From Neodiprion pinetum (lineage: Eukaryota; Arthropoda; Insecta; Hymenoptera; Diprionidae), in assembly GCF_021155775.2 (NCBI RefSeq), contig NC_060235.2, positions 33,706,607 through 33,770,606 of the forward strand: 64,000 nucleotides of DNA, written 5' to 3'. Positions within the stretch are counted from its first letter, which is position 1; every line of letters starts with the position of its first letter. A model generated the notes under the pieces. The model was given only the letters and a program-made list of their open reading frames with translations, was not told the DNA's origin and did not search any database. Shown here piece after piece: positions 1 through 12,912 of this stretch. The position numbers and the translations under genes are program-made.

Positions 1-37
1 GAGCGCGTGCGTGTCTGACGGTAATTCCCACTCGAGT

Positions 38-66
38 CTTCTCTCTCTCTCTCTCCCTCTCTCTCC
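38..66 (+). repeat. (TC)n microsatellite
   Basis: Interrupted TC run at the window start. Confidence 0.9.
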
Positions 67-552
67 GAAATATACGTATGTACCTTACGTAAATGCATAG
101 GTTTAATAACGCTTAATTCTGGAGCTGTTGATCGACTTCAATTTTCCCGGTCCTCGAGTCTGTACAGTCGTCTCTATATGACAGGCGCAGGACAATTCCT
201 TACGCTTAGACTATGCGAACTTCCGTATTGTGTAATTTATAGAATAATAAAAAAGTAATAAATTACTACGTAATTTGTAGATTTTTTTTTGTTGCAAGCG
301 GGGAAAAATTGGGAGAATGCAATGTCAAGAATTCATTTCACTTTCTAGGGGCCTAATTCGTTGAAAGTTTTTACGGTGTAAAACATATCCAGTCGCAAAA
401 TCGAAGTCTTGCGTACTATCGGGTCACGTGGCTCAGCTGCACGGATTCGAATCTGTAACAACAAAAAATCTGTATGACTCTCGGGTATGACGCATAAGGT
501 TCTCGTAGAACGTCTGTGAAAAAGCCAACTTATATGTACGACTCTATTCATT

Positions 553-764
553 AGGTTGAAGTTAGTAACCTTAGCGTGACGATGCGTATTTAGAAGAAAC
601 TGTTTTTTGCGCACCTCTAAGATTATCTGAAATTTGTGAAAAACTTAATAGTAGCAGAACGTGCTCATATTTTTAAAAACAAACTCCTTCAAATTCATTC
701 GAAAATTGCAAAGTAACGATTCTTTTCGTAAGGTTTAGTCAGGTTAGCGTTAATAACTTCAACG
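553..764. repeat. Dispersed inverted-repeat family, copy 1
   Basis: Left AGGTTGAAGTTAGTAACCTT AGCGTGAC, right the inverted GTCAGGTTAGCGTTAATAAC TTCAAC. The interior shares with 46551-46790 the stretch around AACGTGCTC, AAACTC and GCAAAGTAACGA. A degraded MITE-like element. Confidence 0.6.
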
Positions 765-2617
765 TTGTGACTATTCTTGGTTATATAGTTCAAAGGTGTA
801 AAAATATTTTTACGCCCTGATGGAATTACTACCGCAAACCGCATGGCACAGAGGAGAACTCGAAGCGAACTCTTTCGCACGTATATATGTAATAAAAATT
901 CCATCCCGTGACCGAGAAACCCAGATTTTTTTATTCCGGTCCCGGTCCACGTTATTATCTGTATATTATACGATGGTGAAAGTATTGCACAATATCATTT
1001 CTGTTTTTTTTTTTTTGTTTTTTTGTTTTTTTTTGTTTTACAGATTGCTTTTTCCCTCTGCTATTGCATAATTATGTTTGCGAAATTTTCGCGCTGTATA
1101 TTATTACGTATAATATATTAATTTACATATATCGATGATGTTACGCGTAATAACAGCTCTATGTGAAATTACATTTCCTCATTGATCGTTGAATTTTTTT
1201 AATATCAGCGTGTTTGATGACACCGAAAATTGTTTTAAACCTGGATCGTCTGATATATTAATAACATCAGCAACACCATCCCTGAGGAGCGGGGCGAAAG
1301 ATGTGTGGAAAATCGATTCTCGATTTCTATCGCTATGCTTTGCAAGACTCCAAAGTCCAAGTAAAGTCCAAGGTACGCGCGAAATCTTCAAGTTGTTTGG
1401 GCAGAAATAAAAATTCGATGTTTAGATTGTGAAACAACGTGGTTATGATTGGGTTGAAGGTAATTCAAAGAAGATCGATCTTCTTAACGTTGCAAAACAT
1501 CGAAAATACAACGTCAACACATCGTACTGATTGTCCCAATCTTCATTGATTCAGACTTCGTTTAATTAGTTATTTATTTTTTTTTTTAACAATTCTCGAC
1601 CCGTTGCCAAAAACAGATATGTCATTTAAATTTATATGATTGAAATTCTTGATTTTCAACAAAACGTAAGTTTGTGAATGAATTTAAATTTGTGTATACC
1701 TTAGTAATTTTTTATCGAACACTTTTTCAATAAGCTGAGATTCAACTGTGATAAAAATTCGTTTTCTATGGGGTGATTCGGAGAAAAATCATTTACAAAC
1801 TAACGATGATGTAACATTTATTTTTCTAATTTTTTTTTTCGTTTTTCTCATCTCGTTTAAACTCCTTTAAACGACACTGCGATTCGGTAACAGCTTTTGA
1901 ATATCTTTCACTTGAAAATGTTCGGTTTCGGCAGATCTTTCGTTCGGACTGTACGAGTCCGACACATATTCTACCCTAAGAAAAATTACCGCTCACGTCC
2001 CGAGTTGACAAGTGCGATGTACTGCAATAATGAGCAATATTATGTTCGTCATAATCGAACGTGCAGCCAAGCCGCAGCTGTCAACGCCCGGAGATCGCTG
2101 TTTCCGATTAACTAGTGAGTGCGATCGCTAATGCGATCTGCAGTGGCTCATAGATTAGAATCGAAAGCAATTGCGTGCACATTTGCACCGTGATTAGTGA
2201 ACGACTCGGAATCAACGATATGTACTAATATTGCATATACCGTTATCGATTTAGTTATCATTATTTTTGTTGTTCGTTATTTTTTTTTTTTTTTTCGTCT
2301 TTACCACATCCTTACGGATTGATTGAAACAATGCTCGATAAGAATTTGAAGAAAAATAGATTGAAAAAAATTTGATTGTTATCATCATCCAGTAATTGCT
2401 TAATCGAAGACGAGTAACAGGTATTTTATCTGTTATTATCTCTAATTCGATTACAATTATTTACATGTGGTATTATATGTATAATGTGATTCTGTAAGAC
2501 ACAAATACGCGATGATTCGTACATAGTTTTACTAATCGTTTGATGAAAGTGAAGTAGAATGTTTTTTATTTTTTTTACTAATAGGACGAACTGAGGAGGC
2601 GAGACGAGACGTATGAT

Positions 2618-2890
2618 TCATGGTGCCACGTTCATGCTGGCAGCTCATAAGGAAAAAACCTGGAAATCCGGGAAAATTCAGGGAATCTTTCAGTTGGTTA
2701 GGAAAAAAATTGAGTTGGAAAATTTCAAACGAACGGCATGTAAATTACTTTCCCGTACCGTTGATAGTGACAATATTTTTAAATACCTATCAATTCGTAG
2801 ATTTGTTAATAAACTATTACTATATAGCATTTTAGTCGAGGAAAAAATCTGACAATGAATCTGATCGGGAAAAGTCAGGGAATTTTGTTT
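2618..2890 (+). repeat. Possible decayed hAT-like fragment
   Basis: CATGGTGCCACGTTCATGCT then ACCTGGAAATCCGGGAAAAT TCAGGGAATCT, and later GGGAAAAGTCAGGGAATTTT. The runs of TGGAAA and CAGGGAAT resemble the 44.7-kb remnant and hAT repeat ends in general. No inverted partner is identified. Confidence 0.35.
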
Positions 2891-3472
2891 TTACTGTTTG
2901 TACTGTTTTTACTTGCCGCTTTTCAGTTGTCGCTATATATGTATATTTCACGAAAAACGAGAAGCTTTACTCGATGAGCGTGGCATCAACGCAGGAGGAG
3001 CAGCGGGGGCTTAAGTGCAAGTTATAAATATACGTAACATCGTCGTACAAGCTCTGCGTATGGCCGCATGTGCACGTCATACGGTGACATGCGTGTGGCG
3101 ATGCATACTTTTAGCCTTTAGGCGTTTTCCATACTGGAATGAAAAAGCTGCGCCATTATGTAATAAGTTTGATCCGAACTTCCGGTCTTGTCGTCCGCTG
3201 TGTCTTGGAGGAGAACGTTACCCTCCTTTAAACACTCGTACATATTATATGCCGAATGATTATTTTACCATAGTGTGTGTGTGTGTGCGCGCGTTTGTGA
3301 TTCAGGCAATAACGACGGGCCTTATATGAATACCGGGAACGTAATTACCGATATCTATAACCAGGTGATGTTGTATTTTATAAATAACACGCGTGTAAAT
3401 TGCCGGCTTCGCATACGGTGGTTAAATATAGACACGTCATTTTCATAAGCCTTTTATTATACCCTGGGCCTT

Positions 3473-3508
3473 TCTCTCTCTCTCTCTCTCTCTCACTCTC
3501 TCGCTCTC
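3473..3508 (+). repeat. (TC)n microsatellite
   Basis: TC run with CA and CG interruptions. Confidence 0.9.
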
Positions 3509-3957
3509 GGTATTATGGTCGATGATTAGATCATACTTGTAATACAGTATATTCCACACAATGCTGTTGCATAGTAAGTGTAGTATTAATGAATGTACGG
3601 TATGGAGTTTGCTATTTTTAGATCAATGCGAACGTCGTTGGTTCGGGTTGGGGTAAAAAATTAAAATGATTGATTTATAGAAGCTTGCCCAAAATATCGA
3701 ATTTTCAAAATTAAAATGTACAAAGTACAAGCACAGAAAATTGTAATACGGAAAGGTGAAAAATATAAAAAGGTTCAATCGTAGCACGACGAAATCTAAA
3801 ATCTATATAAAATTCTACATTTTGCCATTCTATATTCTAACCTCTGTTTTTCTACACTTTCTAGATTTGTTAAAAACTGTAGAAATTAGGTTTTCGTTTC
3901 GTAAAAAGTTGTTGACCTTTCTACTTTTTCACCCCCCCCACCCGTTGGTTCCTGTTA

Positions 3958-4008
3958 TTCTTTCTTTCTTTCTTTCTTTCTGTCTTTCTTTCCTTCATTC
4001 TTCCTTCC
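3958..4008 (+). repeat. (TTTC)n / (TTCC)n microsatellite
   Basis: Tetranucleotide TTTC run grading into TTCC and TTCA. Confidence 0.9.
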
Positions 4009-6109
4009 TAACTTGATTTCATCGAGATTATACCGCGCCCTCCACACTTGATTGACCGACTGACGGATTGATTGCAGGGCAGAGTGAAGTGCAGTAGCGA
4101 TCTTCTGTCGAGGCTATTCAACCTGAACCCTTCGTACAATAACTCGATTCGCAATCGTTGCACTCCGGTTTGTGCATATAATTATTTCTCCGTCAACGCG
4201 ATTGTAGAGCAAGTCACGTTGTTATATGTGCGCATGTATCCCTCCACGGTTCTATGCACCGATGAATTACAATATATTTCAATATTTATTATCTTACGTC
4301 CGTATATACCGTATTGTACAGGTATATGTGTATTACCTGTAAATTCAGATTTGTCAGACTCGTATCACGGGTGGTTAATTTTCGTACACTCGTTATTTTT
4401 ATTCATTTATTTGTTCTTCTTTTCTACTTCACCGTGCGTTTCATAGTCGAATTCGCGACTTTGTATTTACTATGCAGCGGTGCAGAATTTGCAAAACAGA
4501 TAAATTGTGACTGCATTCATTTGCCGACTTGGACTTTGTCTGACTGGGTAAACATCGGATGAAAACAGCGGATGAAGAGAATGATGCATTGTTCGAGAAA
4601 TATCGTGCGGATTTCCCGTATGCTGAAGGGTAAAGCGAGGAAAACAAGGGAAATGCACGGCAAAGAAAACACGGCGATCAACCCGTTGTTATAAATTAAT
4701 GTGATGTTGAAAAATAGTCGGGTACCTCGTTCGTACATAATTATAATATTACGTAGAACATGTACGCATGCCATTGTACATTACGTTTATCGATGGAATT
4801 TCGCATCGAAGTTCCGGCATGGAGAGCGAAAACTCGATTACCGCAACTTAAAATCGATAGTTGAAAATTATAATTCACACTTCTGACACAACGTTTTACT
4901 TCAACTGAATTATACACTTATCCTTAGTATTCGTTTGGTTGTTCGATATGTGGGTGGAACAGATTTGAAAAAAATAAAAATTAATTTACCGATATATCGT
5001 AGCATTTGTTTTGCAAAATTAAATAGCAATGCATACGCTGTATGCGATATTACAATAAACTTGAAATATATGCAAAGAAAACCTATTGTTGTTGTTGTTA
5101 CGCTCTGCAATTTATTTTAAGTTTATTTCGACCAGCCGGTTTCTCTATGATTCGATTGCAATTGATTCGCCAGCTGCTCTCGTGTCTGGCCGTCATCGTA
5201 TTGTATATTTACATGTATTTCGTCTAATAGATAGCAAGTGGTCTAGATATATTCAAGGGCAATTATAAGCAATTAAGGCGTATTAGGATTGATTGAATGT
5301 ACGGTGAACTAATCAATCGAATACCTATTTCGCAGGGCGTGTAAAGAAAAAAAAAGTCTATTATATATTATTATACGTATGATATATTCGTTGTTGCTGC
5401 GGCGTGAAAATTTATTAGACATTTTCTTAAAACAATTATAATCTTGCACTTGATTTGCGTGTCAGAATTTTATCGGAAATAAATTGTTTTTTTTTTTTTT
5501 TATCACGCACTTTTGTTACGCTTCAAGTACGCGATTTCAGACAGAACGAATATCGTTATCGCATCACGTATTCATGGATTTGAATTTTGTGCAAAAAATC
5601 ACTCGCTTTTTCGCGTCGGTGTAAATTTAAATTCTATCTGGTGCGGTGGGTTCGCCTTAATGAAACGTATCTGTTTCACCATTTTACATTCAAATGACTA
5701 TATATAATATATGTATATGTATATGTATATATGTATGGATGTGTGTATGCATACGTGTAAATACGATTCGCATCAGCACCGGGTATGAAATACACGTAAT
5801 GATTGCACCGTTCGTATAATTTCATTTTCGTGGAATTGTTTGAAGTTTGACTTCGCCTCAGGAATTCGACAAACCGATGACTGTGTAGGGATCGCTCGTA
5901 ACGCGATGACGCGATGATGAATCAGTCGTATTTCTCTCTGATAACAGTGCGAGGAGGGGAATTTTCATTTTCGTCTTTTTTTTTTTTTTCTCTTTGATAT
6001 TCGATTTTAATATCTCTGTCGAGAGCTATGCGCAGGAATTCCGGCGCCAAATGTACGATCCATGCCATTTCCGACGATGTGATCTTGTTCCAGAAACTCG
6101 CACGGACAC

Positions 6110-6162
6110 TCTCTCTCTCTCTCTCTCCTTTTCATTCTCTCGCTCTCTCTTTTCCTCTTATT
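6110..6162 (+). repeat. (TC)n-rich tract
   Basis: Two TC runs separated by CTTTTCATT. Confidence 0.85.
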
Positions 6163-7738
6163 CTAAGAAACGTTTTTTGCATGACCGAACGTATACGCAT
6201 ATTATAACGAATGAATGAATGTTATACGAGCAATGCCCCAACCGCGCTTATGAATTAAATATGAAACGTTTGCGCGCGCTTCCGTCCATTCGGTATAAGG
6301 TATAAGGATTTGACACGTAAGTTTCGTGTTTACGACCAAAGCTGTGCTTTTTTTTTTTTTTTTATCTTCGACATCCAACTCGATCCGCTATCGCTTTGCC
6401 ACAACGGATTTTACTATAACTACGGTAGGCTAGTTACATGCACGTTTATATGATATGCGAGAGCTTGTTGTTTCGTTCGATGGAATATTAATGTAGGTAC
6501 AGTCTGTGACAGTTGTTTGTTACTTGTACGACAGCTGAACTGAACCGTATAAATTTTTTATATCTTTTTTATTTTAACGTCACACATGTTTCGTTTTCTT
6601 AACAACAAGTTGGTTTCTTTCGATCGTATAAACCGGCGAACGATTTTGGAATCGAATTTATTTCAAATGAAATCCGAGGAACTAGGCGAAGGGAGAAAAT
6701 CGAAGCTGGAATATTATAAAGCCCCACGGACTTCCGCTTGACACGATTTAACTACGTTTGTTGGAAAATTGCTTATTCGCTGGTGCAGCCTTTACTTGTC
6801 AAACGAGCAGGTTTTATCCGAGTTGGAGAAATTGCCGCTTTCTCGCTTCGTGAATAAAAACAAATCAACAATCTTGCTTGCTCGGTATCTTCAACGTTAT
6901 ACGTAACTATAATAGATATTATTAAACATGTATGTATACGGTGTTTACCTATCTACGTACCTATCTAGATAACTAGAATATCAACGCGTCGTCGGACATA
7001 TTGAAAATTTAATCAGTTCAACCAGTGAGAGCTACAGAGAAGAGCTGCTTGCTGCGACAACAGTTTTGACTACGGTTTTATCCTTTGTATTAATTATGCT
7101 GCCAATTTTCAAGGCTCGTTGTTATATAACATGTCCACGTATTGTTTTACCTAGTATCGCATAGTTGAAACTATCTTTCGAGAAACAAAGAAAAATATAT
7201 ATATGTGTGATATAATTTAATTATAAATTGACGTACGCGCCGGATTTTCGCTGTTTTATTACCGTAAAATCGCCATATTTTTCAATATCTCAATTATCCG
7301 CAATGTCAAATAACAAAAGTTTACGCGTATGTTGAAATGCGAGGTGTCTCACCGAAAGTGGTATTTATTTTATTCGTTTAGTTCTTTTCGCCGTTTGTTT
7401 ATACGATGACTAAAGTTTCTACTCAAATCGTACAAGTATTGCCTACTGTGTACACGAATATTTGACCATTCGTTTATCGCTGATTCATGTACTTTTCTTT
7501 TTTTTTTCTTTTTCGCCAACTCCGCATCCTGAATGCGCTGTATTTGTTACATGTACTTTACTTTTAGGCATAGGGAAGATATGCCTACACGCTTGTCACG
7601 AGCACTTTTCGTCGGTTATCTTACTCGCATGGCTTCGCGACTAATTATGCTTAAATAATTTCTACCTGTTCAAGGATAATTATATGCTTGTTCATAAAGC
7701 TTTCAGAGCTTCTCGTTAATACACTGCGAGGCATGTAC

Positions 7739-7741
<3 letters not shown>

Positions 7742-7791
<50 letters not shown>

Positions 7792-7804
7792 TCTTTCTCT
7801 GTCT
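7742..7804 (+). repeat. Long (TC)n microsatellite
   Basis: About 22 uninterrupted TC units followed by imperfect ones. Open frames across it encode Ser-Leu or Arg-Glu repeats and are artefacts. Confidence 0.95.
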
Positions 7805-10800
7805 CGCGCTTTCTTCCCTCGCTGTATAAGACAGTCGTTGTTCTCTCTTCCTCGTATCGCGAGTACCGAGTCTATAAAGCGAGAGCAGACATGCGACAAC
7901 CGCCTTCTTAGGGATATGAAATTAGTCGAGTCGAGTCGAGTCAAGACGAGAGCTACTTTAGTCAGAGAATAGCCGGTGCTGCTCTAAGGCTAGGCATCAC
8001 GTACGATGACGACTTTGCCACTTATATACATATAATTTTACCACCTCGACATCGCACATGTTTAGTAACCCCATCGCGAGTTTCTCCTACATATATTCAT
8101 CTTCTTCCAATTCCGTTCTCACTCGCTTTTCTACTTTTCACATATTACATATTGTATGTATACATATATTACACGTATAGAAAAGAACGTCTTCGACTCG
8201 TCTCCAAGTTTTATTGCTTTTGACCTACAGCTTTGACGACTGTATTTATTTATGCACAGGTATATGGTATACGCCTGTGTGTAACTTCGCATGGGGCAAA
8301 GGGATCAACCGGGAAGAAAAAACTACTCCCGGCGTAACCGCTGCGGTTCAATCCGAATTATATAAAAATACATTAAATAATTCGCCTCTCTTGAATTCAG
8401 CTTGCCAAGACTCTTTCCATCCGGCAATTTCTTCTTCCCAACTTTGCAGCGTGCTTATTAATATTTTCACAGTTCAAATCTATGTTTATTGCGTCATTTT
8501 GTTCGATGAATGGAAACGACTAAAAATTTAAAAAAAAGTGTTGCCTGTCGAACGAAGCTGAGAGACGTGCAAAGACGCGTGTATGTACGCACGTTCAACG
8601 GATCGCCGATGAAACGAGGAAATGAGACGCTTGGTATTAGAAAGGTAGAGAAACGAGTGGCACGAGAGGCGTTACAAACGTGTCCGTGTACTCTCTTGCG
8701 TTTAACGCGGTGTAAAACGAACCTTGGAACAATGCAAGGAACTAGCGGCAGCTATCACAACCTTAGAGAGAGGGTATTGTACCGGATGTCTGAGACTTTA
8801 TACGCGGACCAAGGCACGAAGGCATAAAGTGCGTTCGTGCAGCTGGTGTGCGTACATGTGGGAGGTGTATTATATGTGGAATTGTGTATACACATATCCC
8901 TTACTGTATATCCTCATCATACTCGCTGTAGAGAGAGGAAACTGATATATAAAGTATTCCTTTGATATAATTGCGGTGCGTTCGTTGCAGTCGCAGTCCG
9001 TGCGTGTGTGTGTGTGTCAATATTTCACGTATATGTTGGATTTTACATAATGTATTCGTAATACCGCGAACACTCGGATATTATGTATACGTATAACGTA
9101 TTCGGGGAGGAACGAGAGGGACGTGAGGTGAATTTGGGACCTGTCCTTCTAACTGCGATTCGTAACCGGACCACAGTTGCTTCAATCTGTTCTCAATTGT
9201 GTGTAAAAAGTGTAATTTGACACGCGATAGAAATATTTTATAAAAGAATTACAGCATTACGTACGGTTTTGATTAATGTGTCGTTTGGCAAAAGATTTAT
9301 GTAATAATTTATTTACGACGTATGCGTTTATGTTGTTCCATTACGATACTTGAGAATATTCTTCTTCTTTCTCACGTGGCTCATATTTTGACAAAAAAAC
9401 ATTAGTTGAATTATTTTTCTAGTGTTTTTAGGTTGTTGGAATATTATCATCGCGGTTAATTCATGTTTGTGCAATGCCGGTGAAATGTGTGCGACGATGC
9501 GTTAAATGATACGAAATTTGGAAACGAACGTATCTTCAATGCGGTGGAATAAAATATCGAGAATGTGGAAAATTAACAGAGCAACTGTGTGATTGGAACT
9601 TTTTCATCGTCGAACTATTTTAACCGTTGAACTGTATATTATCTTAATTACTTCTCACCTCGGTTTACGACTGACGGGTACCTAAGATAAATAATAAAAT
9701 TCAAATCAATTATGATTCAAGTTTTAATTTCATATCGTACTAATAATTCAATTGTCAATATATATTCATTTGTTTTTTTTTTGAAAGGGGTTTTGAGTTT
9801 CTTTTTCTTCAACTTTACGTAACGGGATTAATTTCTCACGCGTATCGCATACCTGTACGTATATATGAAACTTTGGCGGGGATTGATGATTCTTGAACGG
9901 TGAACCGAAATAAACCGCAAAGAGTTTCACCTCATCCGGAGATATTTGCGAATAAAGTACTTACGCAGCCGCAAACGACATACCTCGGACCCCTTGATGG
10001 AGGTTTTAGGGTAATTGATGTACCTACCTACCCTCGCGGTCTCGCCAAATTCCCTCCGTCGAGTCCGTTGTGCCAAACGCATGCCGAACCCTTGCTGCAT
10101 AATCGGCTTACTTCGGTAAGGGCGTGTCCTTCTTCGTGTAACATTTTTTTCTTGCTTCTTTTTTCTTTCTCACGTGTACCTTTACCACACGCCTATACGA
10201 AATCTGCCAATCCTATTCACGCGATTTCAAGTCTTTACGAAATATCGTTTCGATGTCGATAAACAATTTGGAAAATTATTTTTCTATGTATCATACCGCT
10301 AAGTCGTTTATTATATACTTCGGTCAATTAAGGTGAATTAACAATATGCTGAAAATAATAAACTGTACGTGTATGAAAAAATAAGAAAGGAATCGAAAAC
10401 GTGCCGCAAATCTATAGCGGGTCACAAAACAGGGTCAGCAAATTTCTGCTTTCGAACTATCATTTTCCTCGGGGGTAACGTAATACTCAAAGATCTATCG
10501 GTCCCGTGCGCTTACGGGGATCGAAGATGAATTTATTATACGACGATCTTCTCGCCGCTGATACTCCGGCAAATTTTTCTCGATGTGTAAAAGAGATAAT
10601 TTTTTTTTTTGCGGAGACTATCTAAATATATGCGACCGATTTATGATCTTCCGTATTTTTTGCGGAGAAAAATGGCCGGCTTTGAGTTCGTTTGGATTTG
10701 CAGTTTCGTTGGGTCGCAGAGTTTGTAACGTGAAGTAATACACATGGATCGGAAATATTTTGCAACGGTGTGAAAAAAATTGGAATTGAGAAATTTTTGC

Positions 10801-11378
10801 GACCTTTATTTATCGCTTGATAACCGGAATGCGGACGTCCAGAATCATTTGTATAGACTGTTTGATCGGCTTTTTGTTTTTTTTTTTTTTTTTCTCCTTG
10901 GCTATTCGTTTTATGAAATAACGTTCAACTTTGATTACGTACGCCTCTGCTTTCGAGATATTCTCTTCTCGGCTGCAGCTGAGCTGAAAATCCGGTTGCG
11001 GACCGCGGAGAGATCCAAGTTGGGGGGGTGGGGAAAAAACTGCATCGAATGATGATAAAAATCCCAGGAGTCGGAGCTGAGATGGTATACACGTGTGCAG
11101 TCTGCTTGGTTGGTTGGAGTTTTTTTGCTCGTGTTGCAAACCGACGGGGATTTTTGCCGGCAAGGCCACGAAGGAAATGTAATTATAAAGCGAACAACGC
11201 CTACCACGTACCTCGTGTACTATAAACCTTACGCATACGAGGATTATATACGTAAAATCTCGGACGACGACGCGAGTCCGCGTCTGCATCTGCATCTCTA
11301 ACTGCGCGCATGTGCAAGAAAGTAAAGGAGGAATTTTCTCTTTTCGTATTCAATGAAACTGGATACCTTTTATTCGTA

Positions 11379-11660
11379 TACACGGAGAGAAAAATCTGAG
11401 AAAAATTACCCTGCTGTTACTGTAATCGTGATGCAAAAGACACCTAATGCGGTTTTTATTGATGCGTGTTACAAAAATTATGGGTTTTTATGAAAAAAAA
11501 TTACTACCTTGCTTAGAAACTATGTATTTCGGCGGCACAAAATTTAAAATGTGACGACGCATTTTTCTGATGCAGCACGGTAAAAACTGCGTTAGGTGTC
11601 TTTTACATCACGATTATAGTAACAGCAGGGTAATTTTTTTCAAATTTTTCTCTCCGTGTA
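11379..11660. mobile_element. 282-bp MITE with TACACGGAGAGA ends
   Basis: Inverted arms of about 70 bp: TACACGGAGAGAAAAATCTG inward to ATTACCCTGCTGTTACTGTA, ATCGTGATG and AAAGACACCTAA(T/C)GC. The right arm is matched on the other strand with few changes. The outermost TA on both sides could be a TA target duplication, as for Tc1/mariner-like elements. No coding capacity. It shares its ends with the element at 12481. Confidence 0.85.
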
Positions 11661-12208
11661 TTACGCGGTGGGAATAAAATATGTTTTGAATTATCCAACT
11701 TCGCACGTTTTATTTCCATTCTGATTGTGAGCCACTTTTTCGTACGCATACTTGTATAGGTGCGTAACGATGATAATCGATGCTCGTTCGAAATATCATG
11801 ATACCCATTTTACAACGAATATATTGTTACGTTATATTTATACCGAATCTATGTATACTTTATATTGATATTTCTCTTTTTTTTGTTGCAGATGATCGGA
11901 TACCGCAGTATAATCGTACCTTGGTGAAAACTGGTGCGTGATATTATGTTATTCAATTCGATCACTTTCACTTGTTGTACCGTCAATTGAGAGGCGTAGA
12001 GAAAAAGTACAATACTGTCAAAACAGATACATCTACGATGTATAATTATAATTATACCTACACGTATGTTCAAGTTTCCGACATTAAGATCTACCCTACA
12101 ATATATCAATATATGAAAATGTTTGTCAAATACACGCGGCACGTTGGTAAAACAGAGTAAGGAACGAAATATGTCTCGCCTATGCATAAACGTATCAATA
12201 TATGATAG

Positions 12209-12214
12209 ATATAC

Positions 12215-12246
<32 letters not shown>

Positions 12247-12247
12247 A
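12209..12247 (+). repeat. (TA)n(TG)n microsatellite
   Basis: TA run passing into about nine TG units. Confidence 0.9.
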
Positions 12248-12480
12248 CTATCTGTAATAGAGACGCTTACGAATATTATTATATACAACGATCCGTGTAC
12301 CACGTACCGCGTGCCTTATTTTATGTAGTACATACCCACTTGAATGTTATATTTTTTTTTTTTTCAATTTTCCACGCCATATTTCCGGAACGGTCTACGT
12401 ACGACGTTCAACTTGGTGTGTCATACCGCGCGTACGTTTTCTTCTCCCCTTTCACACCCTATACTTATACACCTTATGCA

Positions 12481-12912
12481 TACACTGAGAAAAATTTCAT
12501 TTGACACAGTAACTAGAAAAATTGATTAAAATAGGTATCGTTAAAAAAACTGTTTGAATATTGTTGGAATAAAGAAAAACGAGGTACGCCTAACCATTTT
12601 GCGCTATTGTCCATCCTTTTTTGGTTATTGCAACGCAAAATCAGTTTGCGAGGCTTACTCTACTTTTTTAGTTAAACAAGGCTTTAACGTCAATTTATTG
12701 CCGCACGAGCATTAAATTTTCGCAACAGTTACAAGAAAATTTAGCAACAGTGATCGTAACGAGAGAGAATAGCAACGGATAGTAGACTTTCCGGTAACAG
12801 CTAGAAAACTAGTTTTCATTTTCTACCTAGAACTATATTTTTCGATTGTGGTAAAAAACGAAAATAATCAAGGACCGAGCGGTAACGGGAACTAAAAATT
12901 TCTCTCAGTGTA
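12481..12912. mobile_element. 432-bp MITE with TACACTGAGA ends
   Basis: Starts TACACTGAGAAAAATTTCAT and ends with the inverted AAATTTCTCTCAGTGTA. Only about 20 bp of the arms match clearly; the interior is noncoding with repeated (T/G)AACAG and AACGA bits. It is related by its ends to 11379-11660 and is more diverged. Confidence 0.7.

Larger units (their letters stand above)
765..11378. other. Stretch without a recognisable gene
   Basis: AT-rich DNA with T tracts, the TC microsatellites listed and one possible hAT-like fragment. Open frames are short (up to 124 residues at 4072-4446), mostly hydrophobic and aromatic from T-rich DNA, and not recognisable. Slightly GC-richer pieces are 8280-8800 and 9880-10110. 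No tRNA, rRNA or conserved coding pattern was seen. Confidence 0.6.

Noticed and set aside
427..470. GGATTCGAATCTGT, tRNA-like
   Set aside because: A short palindrome without acceptor or D-arm partners.
7651..7972. Open frames on both strands across the TC microsatellite
   Set aside because: Ser-Leu and Arg-Glu repeats come from the dinucleotide run.
10810..11295. 161-residue minus-strand open frame
   Set aside because: Its C-terminal part is the complement of a T tract (poly-Lys), frames on both strands overlap it, and no domain is seen.
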